Positions 24,401 to 39,100 of a stretch of 64,000 bases of DNA are shown here, piece after piece. The notes under the pieces are model-generated. The model saw only the letters and a list, made by a program, of their open reading frames with translations. It was not told where the DNA came from and did no database searches. Numbering within the stretch: the first letter of the stretch is position 1; every line of letters begins with the position of its first letter. The stretch comes from Argopecten irradians (lineage: Eukaryota > Mollusca > Bivalvia > Pectinida > Pectinidae). A program made the translations under genes and the position numbers. The stretch spans positions 13,773,544-13,837,543 of the forward strand of contig NC_091144.1 in the NCBI RefSeq assembly GCF_041381155.1. Direction: 5' to 3'.

Positions 24401-27400
24401 AGTATACTATCTGTTAGAAGTCATGACCAGTAAGTATACTATCTGTTAGAAGTCATGACCAGTAAGTATACTATCTGTTAGAAGTCATGACCAGTAAGTA
24501 TACCATCTGTTAGAAGTCATGACCAGTAAGTATACTATCTGTTAGAAGTCATGACCAGTAAGTATACTATCTGTTAGAAGTCATGACCAGTAAGTATACT
24601 ATCTGTTAGAAGTCATGACCAGTAAGTATACTATCTGTTAGAAGTCATGACCAGTAAGTATACTATGTGTTAGAAGTCATGACCAGTAAGTATATATCTG
24701 TTAGTTAGAAGTCATGACCAGTAAGTATAGTATCTGTTAGAAGTCATGACGAGTAAGTATACTATCTGTTAGAAGTCATGACCAGTAAGTATACCATCTG
24801 TTAGAAGTCATGACCAGTAAGTATACTATCTGTTAGAAGTCATGACCAGTAAGTATACTATCTGTTAGAAGTCATGACCAGTAAGTATACTATCTGTTAG
24901 AAGTCATGACCAGTAAGTATACTATCTGTTAGAAGTCATGACCAGTAAGTATACTCTGTTAGTCATCCAGTAAGTATATATCTGTTAGAAGTCATGACCA
25001 GTAAGTATACTATCTGTTAGAAGTCATGACCAGTAAGTATACTATCTGTTAGAAGTCATGACCAGTAAGTATACTATCTGTTAGAAGTCATGACCAGTAA
25101 GTATACTATCTGTTAGAAGTCATGACCAGTAAGTATACTATCTGTTAGAAGTCATGACCAGTAAGTATACTATCTGTTAGAAGTCATGACCAGTAAGTAT
25201 ACCATCTGTTAGAAGTCATGACCAGTAAGTATACTATCTGTTAGAAGTCATGACCAGTAAGTATACTATCTGTTAGAAGTCATGACCAGTAAGTATACTA
25301 TCTGTTAGAAGTCATGACCAGTAAGTATACTATCTGTTAGAAGTCATGACCAGTAAGTATACCATCTGTTAGAAGTCATGACCAGTAAGTATACTATCTG
25401 TTAGAAGTCATGACCAGTAAGTATACTATCTGTTAGAAGTCATGACCAGTAAGTATACTATCTGTTAGAAGTCATGACCAGTAAGTATACTATCTGTTAG
25501 AAGTCATGACCAGTAAGTATACCATCTGTTAGAAGTCATGACCAGTAAGTATACATCTGTTAGAAGTCATGACCAGTAAGTATACTATCTGTTAGAAGTC
25601 ATGACCAGTAAGTATACTATCTGTTAGAAGTCATGACCAGTAAGTATACTATCTGTTAGAAGTCATGACCAGTAAGTATACTATCTGTTAGAAGTCATGA
25701 CCAGTAAGTATACTATCTGTTAGAAGTCATGACCAGTAAGTATACTATCTGTTAGAAGTCATGACCAGTAAGTATACTATCTGTTAGAAGTCATGACCAG
25801 TAAGTATACTATCTGTTAGAAGTCATGACCAGTAAGTATACTATCTGTTAGAAGTCATGACCAGTAAGTATACTATCTGTTAGAAGTCATGACCAGTAAG
25901 TATACTATCTGTTAGAAGTCATGACCAGTAAGTATACTATCTGTTAGAAGTCATGACCAGTAAGTATACTATCTGTAAGAAGTCATGACCAGTAAGTATA
26001 CTATCTGTTAGAAGTCATGACCAGTAAGTATACTATCTGTTAGAAGTCATGACCAGTAAGTATACTATGTGTTAGAAGTCATGACCAGTAAGTATACTAT
26101 CTGTTAGAAGTCATGACCAGTAAGTATACTATCTGTTAGAAGTCATGACCAGTAAGTATACTATCTGTTAGAAGTCATGACCAGTAAGTATACTATCTGT
26201 TAGAAGTCATGACCAGTAAGTATACTATCTGTTAGAAGTCATGACCAGTAAGTATACTATCTGTTAGAAGTCATGACCAGTAAGTATACTATCTGTTAGA
26301 AGTCATGACCAGTAAGTATATACTATCTGTTAGAAGTCATGACCAGTAAGTATACTATCTGTTAGAAGTCATGACCAGTAAGTATACCATCTGTTAGAAG
26401 TCATGACCAGTAAGTATACTATCTGTTAGAAGTCATGACCAGTAAGTATACTATCTGTTAGAAGTCATGACCAGTAAGTATACTATCTGTTAGAAGTCAT
26501 GACCAGTAAGTATACCATCTGTTAGAAGTCATGACCAGTAAGTATACTATCTGTTAGAAGTCATGACCAGTAAGTATACTATCTGTTAGAAGTCATGACC
26601 AGTAAGTATACTATCTGTTAGAAGTCATGACCAGTAAGTATACTATCTGTTAGAAGTCATGACCAGTAAGTATACTATCTGTTAGAAGTCATGACCAGTA
26701 AGTATACTATCTGTTAGAAGTCATGACCAGTAAGTATACCATCTGTTAGAAGTCATGACCAGTAAGTATACTATCTGTTAGAAGTCATGACCAGTAAGTA
26801 TACTATCTGTTAGAAGTCATGACCAGTAAGTATACTATCTGTTAGAAGTCATGACCAGTAAGTATACTATCTGTTAGAAGTCATGACCAGTAAGTATACT
26901 ATCTGTTAGAAGTCATGACCAGTAAGTATACCATCTGTTAGAAGTCATGACCAGTAAGTATACTATCTGTTAGAAGTCATGACCAGTAAGTATACTATCT
27001 GTTAGAAGTCATGACCAGTAAGTATACTATCTGTTAGAAGTCATGACCAGTAAGTATACTATCTGTTAGAAGTCATGACCAGTAAGTATACTATCTGTTA
27101 GAAGTCATGACCAGTAAGTATACCATCTGTTAGAAGTCATGACCAGTAAGTATACCATCTGTTAGAAGTCATGACCAGTAAGTATACTATCTGTTAGAAG
27201 TCATGACCAGTAAGTATACTATCTGTTAGAAGTCATGACCAGTAAGTATACTATTTGTTAGAAGTCATGACCAGTAAGTATACCATCTGTTAGAAGTCAT
27301 GACCAGTAAGTATACCATCTGTTAGAAGTCATGACCAGTAAGTATACCATCTGTTAGAAGTCATGACCAGTAAGTATACTATCTGTTAGAAGTCATGACC

Positions 27401-30400
27401 AGTAAGTATACTATCTGTTAGAAGTCATGACCAGTAAGTATACCTATCTGTTAGAAGTCATGACCAGTAAGTATATACTATCTGTTAGAAGTCATGACCA
27501 GTAAGTATACTATCTGTTAGAAGTCATGACCAGTAAGTATACTATCTGTTAGAAGTCATGACCAGTAAGTATACTATCTGTTAGAAGTCATGACCAGTAA
27601 GTATACTATCTGTTAGAAGTCATGACCAGTAAGTATACTATCTGTTAGAAGTCATGGCCAGTAAGTATACTATCTGTTAGAAGTCATGACCAGTAAGTAT
27701 ACTATCTGTTAGAAGTCATGACCAGTAAGTATACTATCTGTTAGAAGTCATGACCAGTAAGTATACTATCTGTTAGAAGTCATGACCAGTAAGTATACTA
27801 TCTGTTAGAAGTCATGACCAGTAAGTATACCATCTGTTAGAAGTCATGACCAGTAAGTATACTATCTGTTAGAAGTCATGACCAGTAAGTATACTATCTG
27901 TTAGAAGTCATGACCAGTAAGTATACTATCTGTTAGAAGTCATGACCAGTAAGTATACCATCTGTTAGAAGTCATGACCAGTAAGTATACTATCTGTTAG
28001 AAGTCATGACAGTAAGTATACTATCTGTTAGAAGTCATGACCAGTAAGTATACCATCTGTTAGAAGTCATGACCAGTAAGTATACTATCTGTTAGAAGTC
28101 ATGACCAGTAAGTATACTATCTGTTAGAAGTCATGACCAGTAAGTATACCATCTGTTAGAAGTCAAGAAGTCATGACCAGTAAGTATACCATCTGTTAGA
28201 AGTCATGACCGTAAGACCAGTAAGTATACCATCTGTTAGAAGTCATGACCAGTAAGTATACTATCTGTTAGAAGTCATGACCAGTAAGTATACTATCTGT
28301 TAGAAGTCATGACCAGTAAGTATACTATCTGTTAGAAGTCATGACCAGTAAGTATACTATCTGTTAGAAGTCATGACCAGTAAGTATACTATGTGTTAGA
28401 AGTCATGACCAGTAAGTATACCATCTGTTAGAAGTCATAACCAGTAACTATTTAGTATCTGTTAGAAGTCATGACGAGTAAGTATACTATCTGTTAGAAG
28501 TCATGACCAGTAAGTATACCATCTGTTAGAAGTCATGACCAGTAAGTATACTATCTGTTAGAAGTCATGACCAGTAAGTATACTATCTGTTAGAAGTCAT
28601 GACCAGTAAGTATACTATCTGTTAGAAGTCATGACCAGTAAGTATACTATCTGTTAGAAGTCATGACCAGTAAGTATACTATCTGTTAGAAGTCATGACC
28701 AGTAAGTATACTATCTGTTAGAAGTCATGACCAGTAAGTATACTATCTGTTAGAAGTCATGACCAGTAAGTATACATCTGTTAGAAGTCATGACCAGTAA
28801 GTATACTATCTGTTAGAAGTCATGACCAGTAAGTATACCATCTGTTAGAAGTCATGACCAGTAAGTATACTATCTGTTAGAAGTCATGACCAGTAAGTAT
28901 ACTATCTGTTAGAAGTCATGACCAGTAAGTATACTATCTGTTAGAAGTCATGACCAGTAAGTATACCATCTGTTAGAAGTCATGACCAGTAAGTATACTA
29001 TCTGTTAGAAGTCATGACCAGTAAGTATACTATCTGTTAGAAGTCATGACCAGTAAGTATACTATCTGTTAGAAGTCATGACCAGTAAGTATACTATCTG
29101 TTAGAAGTTATGACCAGTAAGTATACTATCTGTTAGAAGTCATGACCAGTAAGTATATCATCTGTTAGAAGTCATGACCAGTAAGTATACCATCTGTTAG
29201 AAGTCATGACCAGTAAGTATACTATCTGTTAGAAGTCATGACCAGTAAGTATACTATCTGTTAGAAGTCATGACCAGTAAGTATACTATCTGTTAGAAGT
29301 CATGACCAGTAAGTATACTATCTGTTAGAAGTCATGACCAGTAAGTATACCATCTGTTAGAAGTCATGACCAGTAAGTATACCATCTGTTAGAAGTCATG
29401 ACCAGTAAGTATACTATCTGTTAGAAGTCATGACCAGTAAGTATACTATCTGTTAGAAGTCATGACCAGTAAGTATACTATCTGTTAGAAGTCATGACCA
29501 GTAAGTATACCATCTGTTAGAAGTCATGACCAGTAAGTATACTATCTGTTAGAAGTCATGACCAGTAAGTATACCATCTGTTAGAAGTCATGACCAGTAA
29601 GTATACTATCTGTTAGAAGTCATGACCAGTAAGTATACTATCTGTTAGAAGTCATGACCAGTAAGTATACTATCTGTTAGAAGTCATGACCAGTAAGTAT
29701 TTAGTATCTGTTAGAAGTCATGACGAGTAAGTATACTATCTGTTAGAAGTCATGACCAGTAAGTATACTATCTGTTAGAAGTCATGACCAGTAAGTATAC
29801 TATCTGTTAGAAGTCATGACCAGTAAGTATACTATCTGTTAGAAGTCATGACCAGTAAGTATACTATCTGTTAGAAGTCATGACCAGTAAGTATACTATC
29901 TGTTAGAAGTCATGACCAGTAAGTATACTATCTGTTAGAAGTCATGACCAGTAAGTATACTATCTGTTAGAAGTCATGACCAGTAAGTATACTATCTGTT
30001 AGAAGTCATGACCAGTAAGTATACTATCTGTTAGAAGTCATGACCAGTAAGTATACTATCTGTTAGAAGTCATGACCAGTAAGTATACTATCTGTTAGAA
30101 GTCATGACCAGTAAGTATACTATCTGTTAGAAGTCATGACCAGTAAGTATAGTATCTGTTAGAAGTCATGACCAGTAAGTATACTATCTGTTAGAAGTCA
30201 TGACCAGTAAGTATACTATCTGTTAGAAGTCATGACCAGTAAGTATACCATCTGTTAGAAGTCATGACCAGTAAGTATACCATCTGTTAGAAGTCATGAC
30301 CAGTAAGTATACTATCTGTTAGAAGTCATGACCAGTAAGTATACTATCTGTTAGAAGTCATGACCAGTAAGTATACTATCTGTTAGAAGTCATGACCAGT

Positions 30401-33400
30401 AAGTATAGTATCTGTTAGAAGTCATGACGAGTAAGTATACTATCTGTTAGAAGTCATGACCAGTAAGTATAGATACCATCTGTTAGAAGTCATGACCAGT
30501 AAGTATACTATCTGTTAGAAGTCATGACCAGTAAGTATACTATCTGTTAGAAGTCATGACCAGTAAGTATACTATCTGTTAGAAGTCATGACCAGTAAGT
30601 ATACTATCTGTTAGAAGTCATGACCAGTAAGTATACCATCTGTTAGAAGTCATGACCAGTAAGTATACTATCTGTTAGAAGTCATGACCAGTAAGTATAC
30701 TATCTGTTAGAAGTCATGACCAGTAAGTATACTATCTGTTAGAAGTCATGACCAGTAAGTATACTATCTGTTAGAAGTCATGACCAGTAAGTATACTATC
30801 TGTTAGAAGTCATGACCAGTAAGTATACATCTGTTAGAAGTCATGACCAGTAAGTATACATCTGTTAGAAGTCATGACCAGTAAGTAAGTATACCATGTA
30901 TTGTTAGAAGTCATGACCAGTAAGTATACTATCTGTTAGAAGTCATGACCAGTAAGTATACTATCTGTTAGAAGTCATGACCAGTAAGTATACTATCTGT
31001 TAGAAGTCATGACCAGTAAGTATACTATCTGTTAGAAGTCATGACCAGTAAGTATACCATCTGTTAGAAGTCATGACCAGTAAGTATACTATCTGTTAGA
31101 AGTCATGACCAGTAAGTATACTATCTGTTAGAAGTCATGACCAGTAAGTATACTATCTGTTAGAAGTCATGACCAGTAAGTATACCATCTGTTAGAAGTC
31201 ATGACCAGTAAGTATACTATCTGTTAGAAGTCATGACCAGTAAGTATACTATCTGTTAGAAGTCATGACCAGTAAGTATACTATCTGTTAGAAGTCATGA
31301 CCAGTAAGTATACCATCTGTTAGAAGTCATGACCAGTAAGTATACTATCTGTTAGAAGTCATGACCAGTAAGTATACTATCTGTTAGAAGTCATGACCAG
31401 TAACTATTTAGTACCATCTGTTAGAAGTCATGACCAGTAAGTATACTATCTGTTAGAAGTCATGACCAGTAAGTATACTATCTGTTAGAAGTCATGACCA
31501 GTAAGTATACTATCTGTTAGAAGTCATGACCAGTAAGTATACCATCTGTTAGAAGTCATGACCAGTAAGTATACTGTTATCTGTTAGAAGTCATGACCAG
31601 TAAGTATACTATCTGTTAGAAGTCATGACCAGTAAGTATACTATCTGTTAGAAGTCATGACCAGTAAGTATACTATCTGTTAGAAGTCATGACCAGTAAG
31701 TATACCATCTGTTAGAAGTCATGACCAGTAAGTATATCTATCTGTGAGAAGTCATAACCAGTAAGTATACTATCTGTTAGAAGTCATGACCAGTAAGTAT
31801 ACTATCTGTTAGAAGTCATGACCAGTAAGTATACTATCTGTTAGAAGTCATGACCAGTAAGTATACTATCTGTTAGAAGTCATGACCAGTAAGTATACCA
31901 TCTGTTAGAAGTCATGACCAGTAAGTATACCATCTGTTAGAAGTCATGACCAGTAAGTATACTATCTGTTAGAAGTCATGACCAGTAAGTATACTATCTG
32001 TTAGAAGTCATGACCAGTAAGTATACTATCTGTTAGAAGTCATGACCAGTAAGTATACTATCTGTTAGAAGTCATGACCAGTAAGTATATATGTGTTAGA
32101 AGTCATGACCAGTAAGTATACTATCTGTTAGAAGTCATGACCAGTAAGTATACTATCTGTTAGAAGTCATGACCAGTAAGTATACATCTGTTAGAAGTCA
32201 TGACCAGTAAGTATACTATCTGTTAGAAGTCATGACCAGTAAGTATACTATCTGTTAGAAGTCATGACCAGTAAGTATACTATCTGTTAGAAGTCATGAC
32301 CAGTAAGTATACCATCTGTTAGAAGTCATGACCAGTAAGTATACTATCTGTTAGAAGTCATGACCAGTAAGTATACTATCTGTTAGAAGTCATGACCAGT
32401 AAGTATACTATCTGTTAGAAGTCATGACCAGTAAGTATACTATCTGTTAGAAGTCATGACCAGTAAGTATACTATCTGTTAGAAGTCATGACCAGTAAGT
32501 ATACTATCTGTTAGAAGTCATGACCAGTAAGTATACTATCTGTTAGAAGTCATGACCAGTAAGTATACCTCTGTTAGAAGTCATGACCAATACGTATACT
32601 ATCTGTTAGAAGTCATGACCAGTAAGTATACTATGTGTTAGAAGTCATGACCAGTAAGTATACCATCTGTTAGAAGTCATAACCAGTAACTATATACTAT
32701 CTGTTAGAAGTCATGACCAGTAAGTATACTATCTGTTAGAAGTCATGACCAGTAAGTATACTATCTGTTAGAAGTCATGACCAGTAAGTATACCATCTGT
32801 TAGAAGTCATGACCAGTAAGTATACCATCTGTTAGAAGTCATGACCAGTAAGTATACTATCTGTTAGAAGTCATGACCAGTAAGTATACTATCTGTTAGA
32901 AGTCATGACCAGTAAGTATACTATCTGTTAGAAGTCATGACCAGTAAGTATACTATCTGTTAGAAGTCATGACCAGTAAGTATACTATCTGTTAGAAGTC
33001 ATGACCAGTAAGTATACTATCTGTTAGAAGTCATGACCAGTAAGTATACTATCTGTTAGAAGTCATGACCAGTAAGTAACAGTATACTATCTGTTAGAAG
33101 TCATGACCAGTAAGTATACTATCTGTTAGAAGTCATGACCAGTAAGTATACTATCTGTTAGAAGTCATGACCAGTAAGTATACTATCTGTTAGAAGTCAT
33201 GACCAGTAAATATACTATCTGTTAGAAGTCATGACCAGTAAGTATACTATCTGTTAGAAGTCATGACCAGTAAGTATACTATCTGTTAGAAGTCATGACC
33301 AGTAAGTATACTATCTGTTAGAAGTCATGACCAGTAAGTATACTATCTGTTAGAAGTCATGACCAGTAAGTATACTATCTGTTAGAAGTCATGACCAGTA

Positions 33401-35075
33401 AGTATACTATCTGTTAGAAGTCATGACCAGTAAGTATACTATCTGTTAGAAGTCATGACCAGTAAGTATACTATCTGTTACAAATCATGACCAGTAAGTA
33501 TACCATCTGTTAGAAGTCAAGAAGTCATGACCAGTAAGTATACCATCTGTTAGAAGTCATGACCAGTAAGTATACATCTGTTAGAAGTCATGACCAGTAA
33601 GTATACTATCTGTTAGAAGTCATGACCAGTAAGTATACTATCTGTTAGAAGTCATGACCAGTAAGTATACTATCTGTTAGAAGTCATGACCAGTAAGTAT
33701 ACTATCTGTTAGACGTCATGACCAGTAAGTATACCATCTGTTAGAAGTCATGACCAGTAAGTATACTATCTGTTAGAAGTCATGACCAGTAAGTATACTA
33801 TCTGTTAGAAGTCATGACCAGTAAGTATACCATCTGTTAGAAGTCATAACCAGTAAGTATAGTATCTGTTAGAAGTCATGACGAGTAAGTATACTATCTG
33901 TTAGAAGTCATGACCAGTAAGTATACTATCTGTTAGAAGTCATGACCAGTAAGTATACCATGTGTTAGAAGTCATGACCAGTAAGTATACCATCTGTTAG
34001 AAGTCATGACCAGTAAGTATACTATCTGTTAGAAGTCATGACCAGTAAGTATACCATCTGTTAGAAGTCATGACCAGTAAGTATACTATCTGTTAGAAGT
34101 CATGACCAGTAAGTATACTATCTGTTAGAAGTCATGACCAGTAAGTATACCATCTGTTAGAAGTCATGACCAGTAAGTATACTATCTGTTAGAAGTCATG
34201 ACCAGTAAGTATACTATCTGTTAGAAGTCATGACCAGTAAGTATACTATCTGTTAGAAGTCATGACCAGTAAGTATACCATCTGTTAGAAGTCATGACCA
34301 GTAAGTATACTATCTGTTAGAAGTCATGACCAGTAAGTATACTATCTGTTAGAAGTCATGACCAGTAAGTATACTATCTGTTAGAAGTCATAACCAGTAA
34401 GTATACTATCTGTTAGAAGTCATGACCAGTAAGTATACTATCTGTTAGAAGTCATGACCAGTAAGTATACTATCTGTTAGAAGTCATGACCAGTAAGTAT
34501 ACTATCTGTTAGAAGTCATGACCAGTAAGTATACTATCTGTTAGAAGTCATGACCAGTAAGTATACCATCTGTTAGAAGTCATGACCAGTAAGTATACTA
34601 TCTGTTAGAAGTCATGACCAGTAAGTATACTATCTGTTAGAAGTCATGACCAGTAAGTATACTATCTGTTAGAAGTCATGACCAGTAAGTATACTATCTG
34701 TTAGAAGTCATGACCAGTAAGTATACCATCTGTTAGAAGTCATGACCAGTAAGTATACCTATCTGTTAGAAGTCATGACCAGTAAGTATACTATCTGTTA
34801 GAAGTCATGACCAGTAAGTATACCATCTGTTAGAAGTCATGACCAGTAAGTATACCATCTGTTAGAAGTCATGACCAGTAAGTATACCATCTGTTAGAAG
34901 TCATGACCAGTAAGTATACTATCTGTTAGAAGTCATGACCAGTAAGTATACCATCTGTTAGAAGTCATGACCAGTAAGTATACCATCTGTTAGAAGTCAT
35001 GACCAGTAAGTATACCATCTGTTAGAAGTCATGACCAGTAAGTAATACATACATGTTAGAAGTCATGACAGTAAG
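18479..35075. repeat. Satellite array of a 32-bp unit, about 519 copies
   Basis: The unit reads AGTAAGTATACTATCTGTTA then GAAGTCATGACC (32 bp) and repeats head to tail without change of direction over about 16.6 kb. Two alternatives recur at one position (TACTATC or TACCATC); other differences are rare single changes and small indels. Each unit contains two short palindromes (GTATAC and GTCATGAC) and usually no CpG. Stops in every frame exclude a coding role. The right edge decays (AATACATACATGTTAGAAG at about 35044). The very high similarity between units implies recent expansion or homogenisation. It lies 160 bp upstream of the last-but-one GH9 exon and about 1 kb before the first SH3BP2 exon seen. 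Confidence 0.98.
21224..21254. repeat. Foreign ~31-bp insert inside the satellite
   Basis: The array is interrupted once by CACGAAAATTAAACCC plus CCACTAATTTCACGG, after which the 32-bp unit resumes in the same direction. The text resembles fragments of a dispersed 'ccacgaaaattaa' repeat familiar from bivalves (memory). Its ends are weakly inverted. Confidence 0.7.
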
Positions 35076-36114
35076 AAATGCAAACAAAGGAGATTATATC
35101 TAAATTATATTATTTGTTCAATGCATTAGTGTAAAATGATGTCGAACTCAGATCGAAAGGAAGCGAACAGATTGACAATCAAGTTATATGCGTGCATTTG
35201 TAGTTTAATGGAAACAAATGCCATTATTTCTTATATAATTTAGCTGCAATATTGTAGCTAAAAAAGCTTTAAGACAGATAATGGTGTCGTCTTCAGAGCT
35301 TCAATTAGTGCCTATTACTGCTAATGGAACAAAGCAATGGTTATGCAAACCATGATGAAAACGGTTTTTTTATTAATTTTGTCGTAGTTGTTATATGTCT
35401 CACTTACTTTCTCTTCTAAGCAATTAAACTGAACCGTCTAAATATCATATTCACAAACAAACATTATATCTTTCCACATATAAATAGGATGGTCTTTTCG
35501 AAGAAAAACTATACGGCAAGCCCACACATAATGAACTTGGCCTGTTGTGAGCGGTACGGTCGATAGAAGAATGGTCGTTACAAATGCATGTATACGCATA
35601 AGATAATTGAAAACCTACGAAATAGTATGGAACATTGTACCAAAGTGATCCACTAGTACACATAGGCACCATTTCGTACCCATTCGGAAGGTATAGTTGA
35701 TCGGGTACGTCAATTTGTTCTACCCATACAGGTTCATACCCTACAGGATTATCCCATAATTGCAAAGGAAAAGCTAACACGTTTTACAAAAGGGGTGTAG
35801 GACAATACGCGCTAGATACTTACGCGAGTTACATATACATGTGGTGCCTAGAGTCGACGATGTCATCAATCTTGATCCGTTACGTCAACATCCGAAATAT
35901 AAACATTTTCAGAAACCGTATGGGGTGATCATCAAACATGAGTCTGTCAAATGACAGGGATATATCAACCTCCGTATAAAATTATGGAAGTCATCACTTG
36001 GCAAGCCTCATGTTGAATAGCTAAAATCATTCTTGTTCACTTGACAGACCAATGATAGTTGATATTATTCGTTTTCGGAATGTTGCATTTTCAAAACCTG
36101 TTTTGACTTTTAAG
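35076..36114. other. Stretch between satellite and first SH3BP2 exon
   Basis: Both strands were read for GH9 or PH-domain exons and none was recognised. A minus-strand open frame at 35451-35780 contains LWDNPVGYEPVWVEQIDVP and LPNGYEMVPMCTSGSLWYN; its composition looks protein-like but I recognise no family and see no convincing splice sites. It could be an exon of an unknown gene, a transposon fragment or chance. Confidence 0.4.
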
Positions 36115-39100
36115 AGTTGTGAGGGAAAAGTCACAAGACTCGGACCGTATGAAAAGTTTCCGACTGTACTCGAAAGGACAACAGGGACGCAAACAGTTTA
36201 CGTTCGGATCACCTAGTGACGATGATAGGAAGGTAATTCCGTTACACTGCTTAATGCTGAAAATTTTATTGTATATGAACTATAAATTGATATTCAAAAT
36301 TAAATATCTTTGAATAAACAGAGCTATCAACAAATTGAAAATACCAAGCCAACAATGGTATAGTCATTTAAACCTATTAAAATATACTCGATTTTATGTT
36401 AAATTTGTAGGTCTTTATACGATCTCAAGATGCTCACTATGGTAATGTTTTCTGTCTAAATTGAAGGTATTAACTAGATATAATTGGATTAATAAGTATT
36501 TAACATAAAATGATATGATTAGCAGTTTTAGCTCTACTCAAAAATCTTGTAAATTAAAGAACCTAATCGGAACTTAACAGCTATTTAAGACAATATCTAT
36601 CATGTTTTCATTCTGATTTGAGTTACTTCCCTTCGTCTTACTCCATTAGAGCTGATAAATTGGAGCTACTAATCAACTAGATAGATCAGAATGATTTCTC
36701 TTTAGTTTACATGTTTACAAGTTAGACGTTTGCTTTGTTTCAGAAATGGATGAAATCTTTAAAAGAAGAAATGCTATCAGCTAACGAAGCTGTTGAGGAA
36801 GATGATGAGTGAGTAGCCATTTTGACGTCATTATTTCATGAGCGTAATTCACGTCGTTTTCTTCGAAAAGTGTGACGTTACGCTAGCAAGCACATGATGT
36901 CACCATCAATAGCAACCCGGAAGGGCACATAACTGTGTAGTATGCAACATCTGCTCATTCATATCCACCAGTCTAATTAAGAACACAGATTAACATATTT
37001 CATTTCGTGTCCATCGAACTACTTTCCTTCCTTTACCCACAGATCATTACCGGGTGGTAAAATAGTCGACGACGAACCAGAGGATGAGTACACGTATCTG
37101 GAAAAGCAGGTCAAGGTCAAGATATACCCGCCTGTAGTACCACCAACAACTTCTGCGGACAAAACAAAGACTAATAAATCTAAAAACCAACGTCCAGGTA
37201 AATTTGATTTTACCGTCTTTATGTACGTGTCATGGTGTGTTTTAATATAGCATCAACAGTTTGGGTTTGTGCTACGAATGCACATGATAAATATATGTTA
37301 ATTTTGGTTCTGCAACATACATATCCACGTTTATCGTCTTGTCATTGTTCTGTGTAGCAGTTAAATGTCGCTGGTGGTTTATTTTACTATATTCGTGTTC
37401 TTATTGAAATTTGCGAATTCTTAAAATATTCAGTTGTAATCAAGCGAAAGTATCGTGTAGGTATCGGTGAATACCGCGATAGATATTGACTCCGAGAATT
37501 ATATACAGTATTGTGATCTAAATGACTATAACAGCTGCTGGCATCCATCAAGTACTTTATGTATCACATCATACTGAGAAAAGAATATAAACTCAAAAAT
37601 AACGCATTACATTTTATGAAGCATTGTATTGGTGTATCTGCCTTTTGAAGAAATCACTATATTTGACAGTAAAATGTTTTTACTTATATTAGAGGATATC
37701 AGATCACCTTGATAACAATGTTTTTACATTATCTCGTTATTACTTGTTTTTGTTCTTGTTTTTTGTGTGTGCTATAAAGTCTTGTCTCTTAAAGTTGTAT
37801 GGTCTATAACTCTCGCTCTTTTTGTCATAGTGAAAACTGTTTAAGTGTTATACATATTTTCTCCGTCTTTCTGAGTTTTAAACTTTCTAATTTGACTACT
37901 TTTTATAAAGTTGCAGCCCTGGAAGTATTATTAATTATAAAAGTAAAAATCTTTTTAACGTGTACACGTGAAAAATAGGCTCGAAAGATGCCGAATCATT
38001 CCAAACTCTTCCGAACATCGTCGTGTCAATCTCGAAGAAAAACGAGAGTTGTGAAACCAATAGAAAATGTCAACAATTTTTCATAAACAAAACATGTGGT
38101 CGGCCTCAGCAGACTGGATCTACAAAGAAAATAATACTCGCACATTACAATATTTGATACACACAATATTTTACTGCAATGTGTAAATTGGATGTTTCAA
38201 ATACTCAATCTGTGGACATATACCAGCATGATTTGTTCATATTAGCCAGAAGGAAAACGTAAACAAACACATGTGCGCTTACGCTAGTTACCTGGCTCAC
38301 CACGTGCAGGTCGTGTCGAACGTCAGTCACGTGATACGATTCGGAATACGACAAAACCCGAAGTCACTAAACATGGCGGTGATTGAAGGCGCTTTATTCA
38401 AAACCAGGAATATATGATTCCTAGATTTCGGCTCTCTTATAGGCCGACATATGCTTTTGGGGAGCTAAATCATCAAGTAACATGTCAATGTTTAAATATC
38501 AAATGTTTAAGTTACATATCGTTACAGTGAAAGTAGCAGTAATATAACTTTAAGCAACGAGATTCCCGCACATTGTAGCTTATTGTTTTTCTTTGTAGTG
38601 CCAGAACCTGAGAGTGATTCCGAAGACGATTACGACAAAATAACTGAAGGTCAAATGGCGCAAATACGTTCGCGAGCCCCCTTACCAGGTACCGTCTAGT
38701 ATTGTTAAATAAATTAATTCCCACATTATATCTCATTTGAAAAAAAAGGTTACTCAGTGATGCTTTATAAAGTAGATACAGCTCCTTTATTTTTAAGATA
38801 TGAATTTTCAGTATTCTCTCTGATGTTAGTGAAGAATTTAATATAAACAATGCTATTTAGAGAAACATAAATGTTTAGGAAAGAATTATTCACTAATATA
38901 ATTAATGTCATGCATCCATATACCCTATAGTAATAATCGCTGTCCGTCCGTCTGTTTATCCTGTGTTCAAGTCCTTTTTATAATTAAGATAGAAAGAAGT
39001 CGAGTATCCTTCTCCATGCCATCTTGATCTGTTTTATATTTTTGTGGACTAACTAGATACAAATGACTGTCCAGTGCCCATTTTTTATGTTGACTATGAG

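Noticed and set aside
18479-35075. Regular repeats considered as a CRISPR array
   Set aside because: The 32-bp units abut with no unique spacers, and the surrounding genes are animal.
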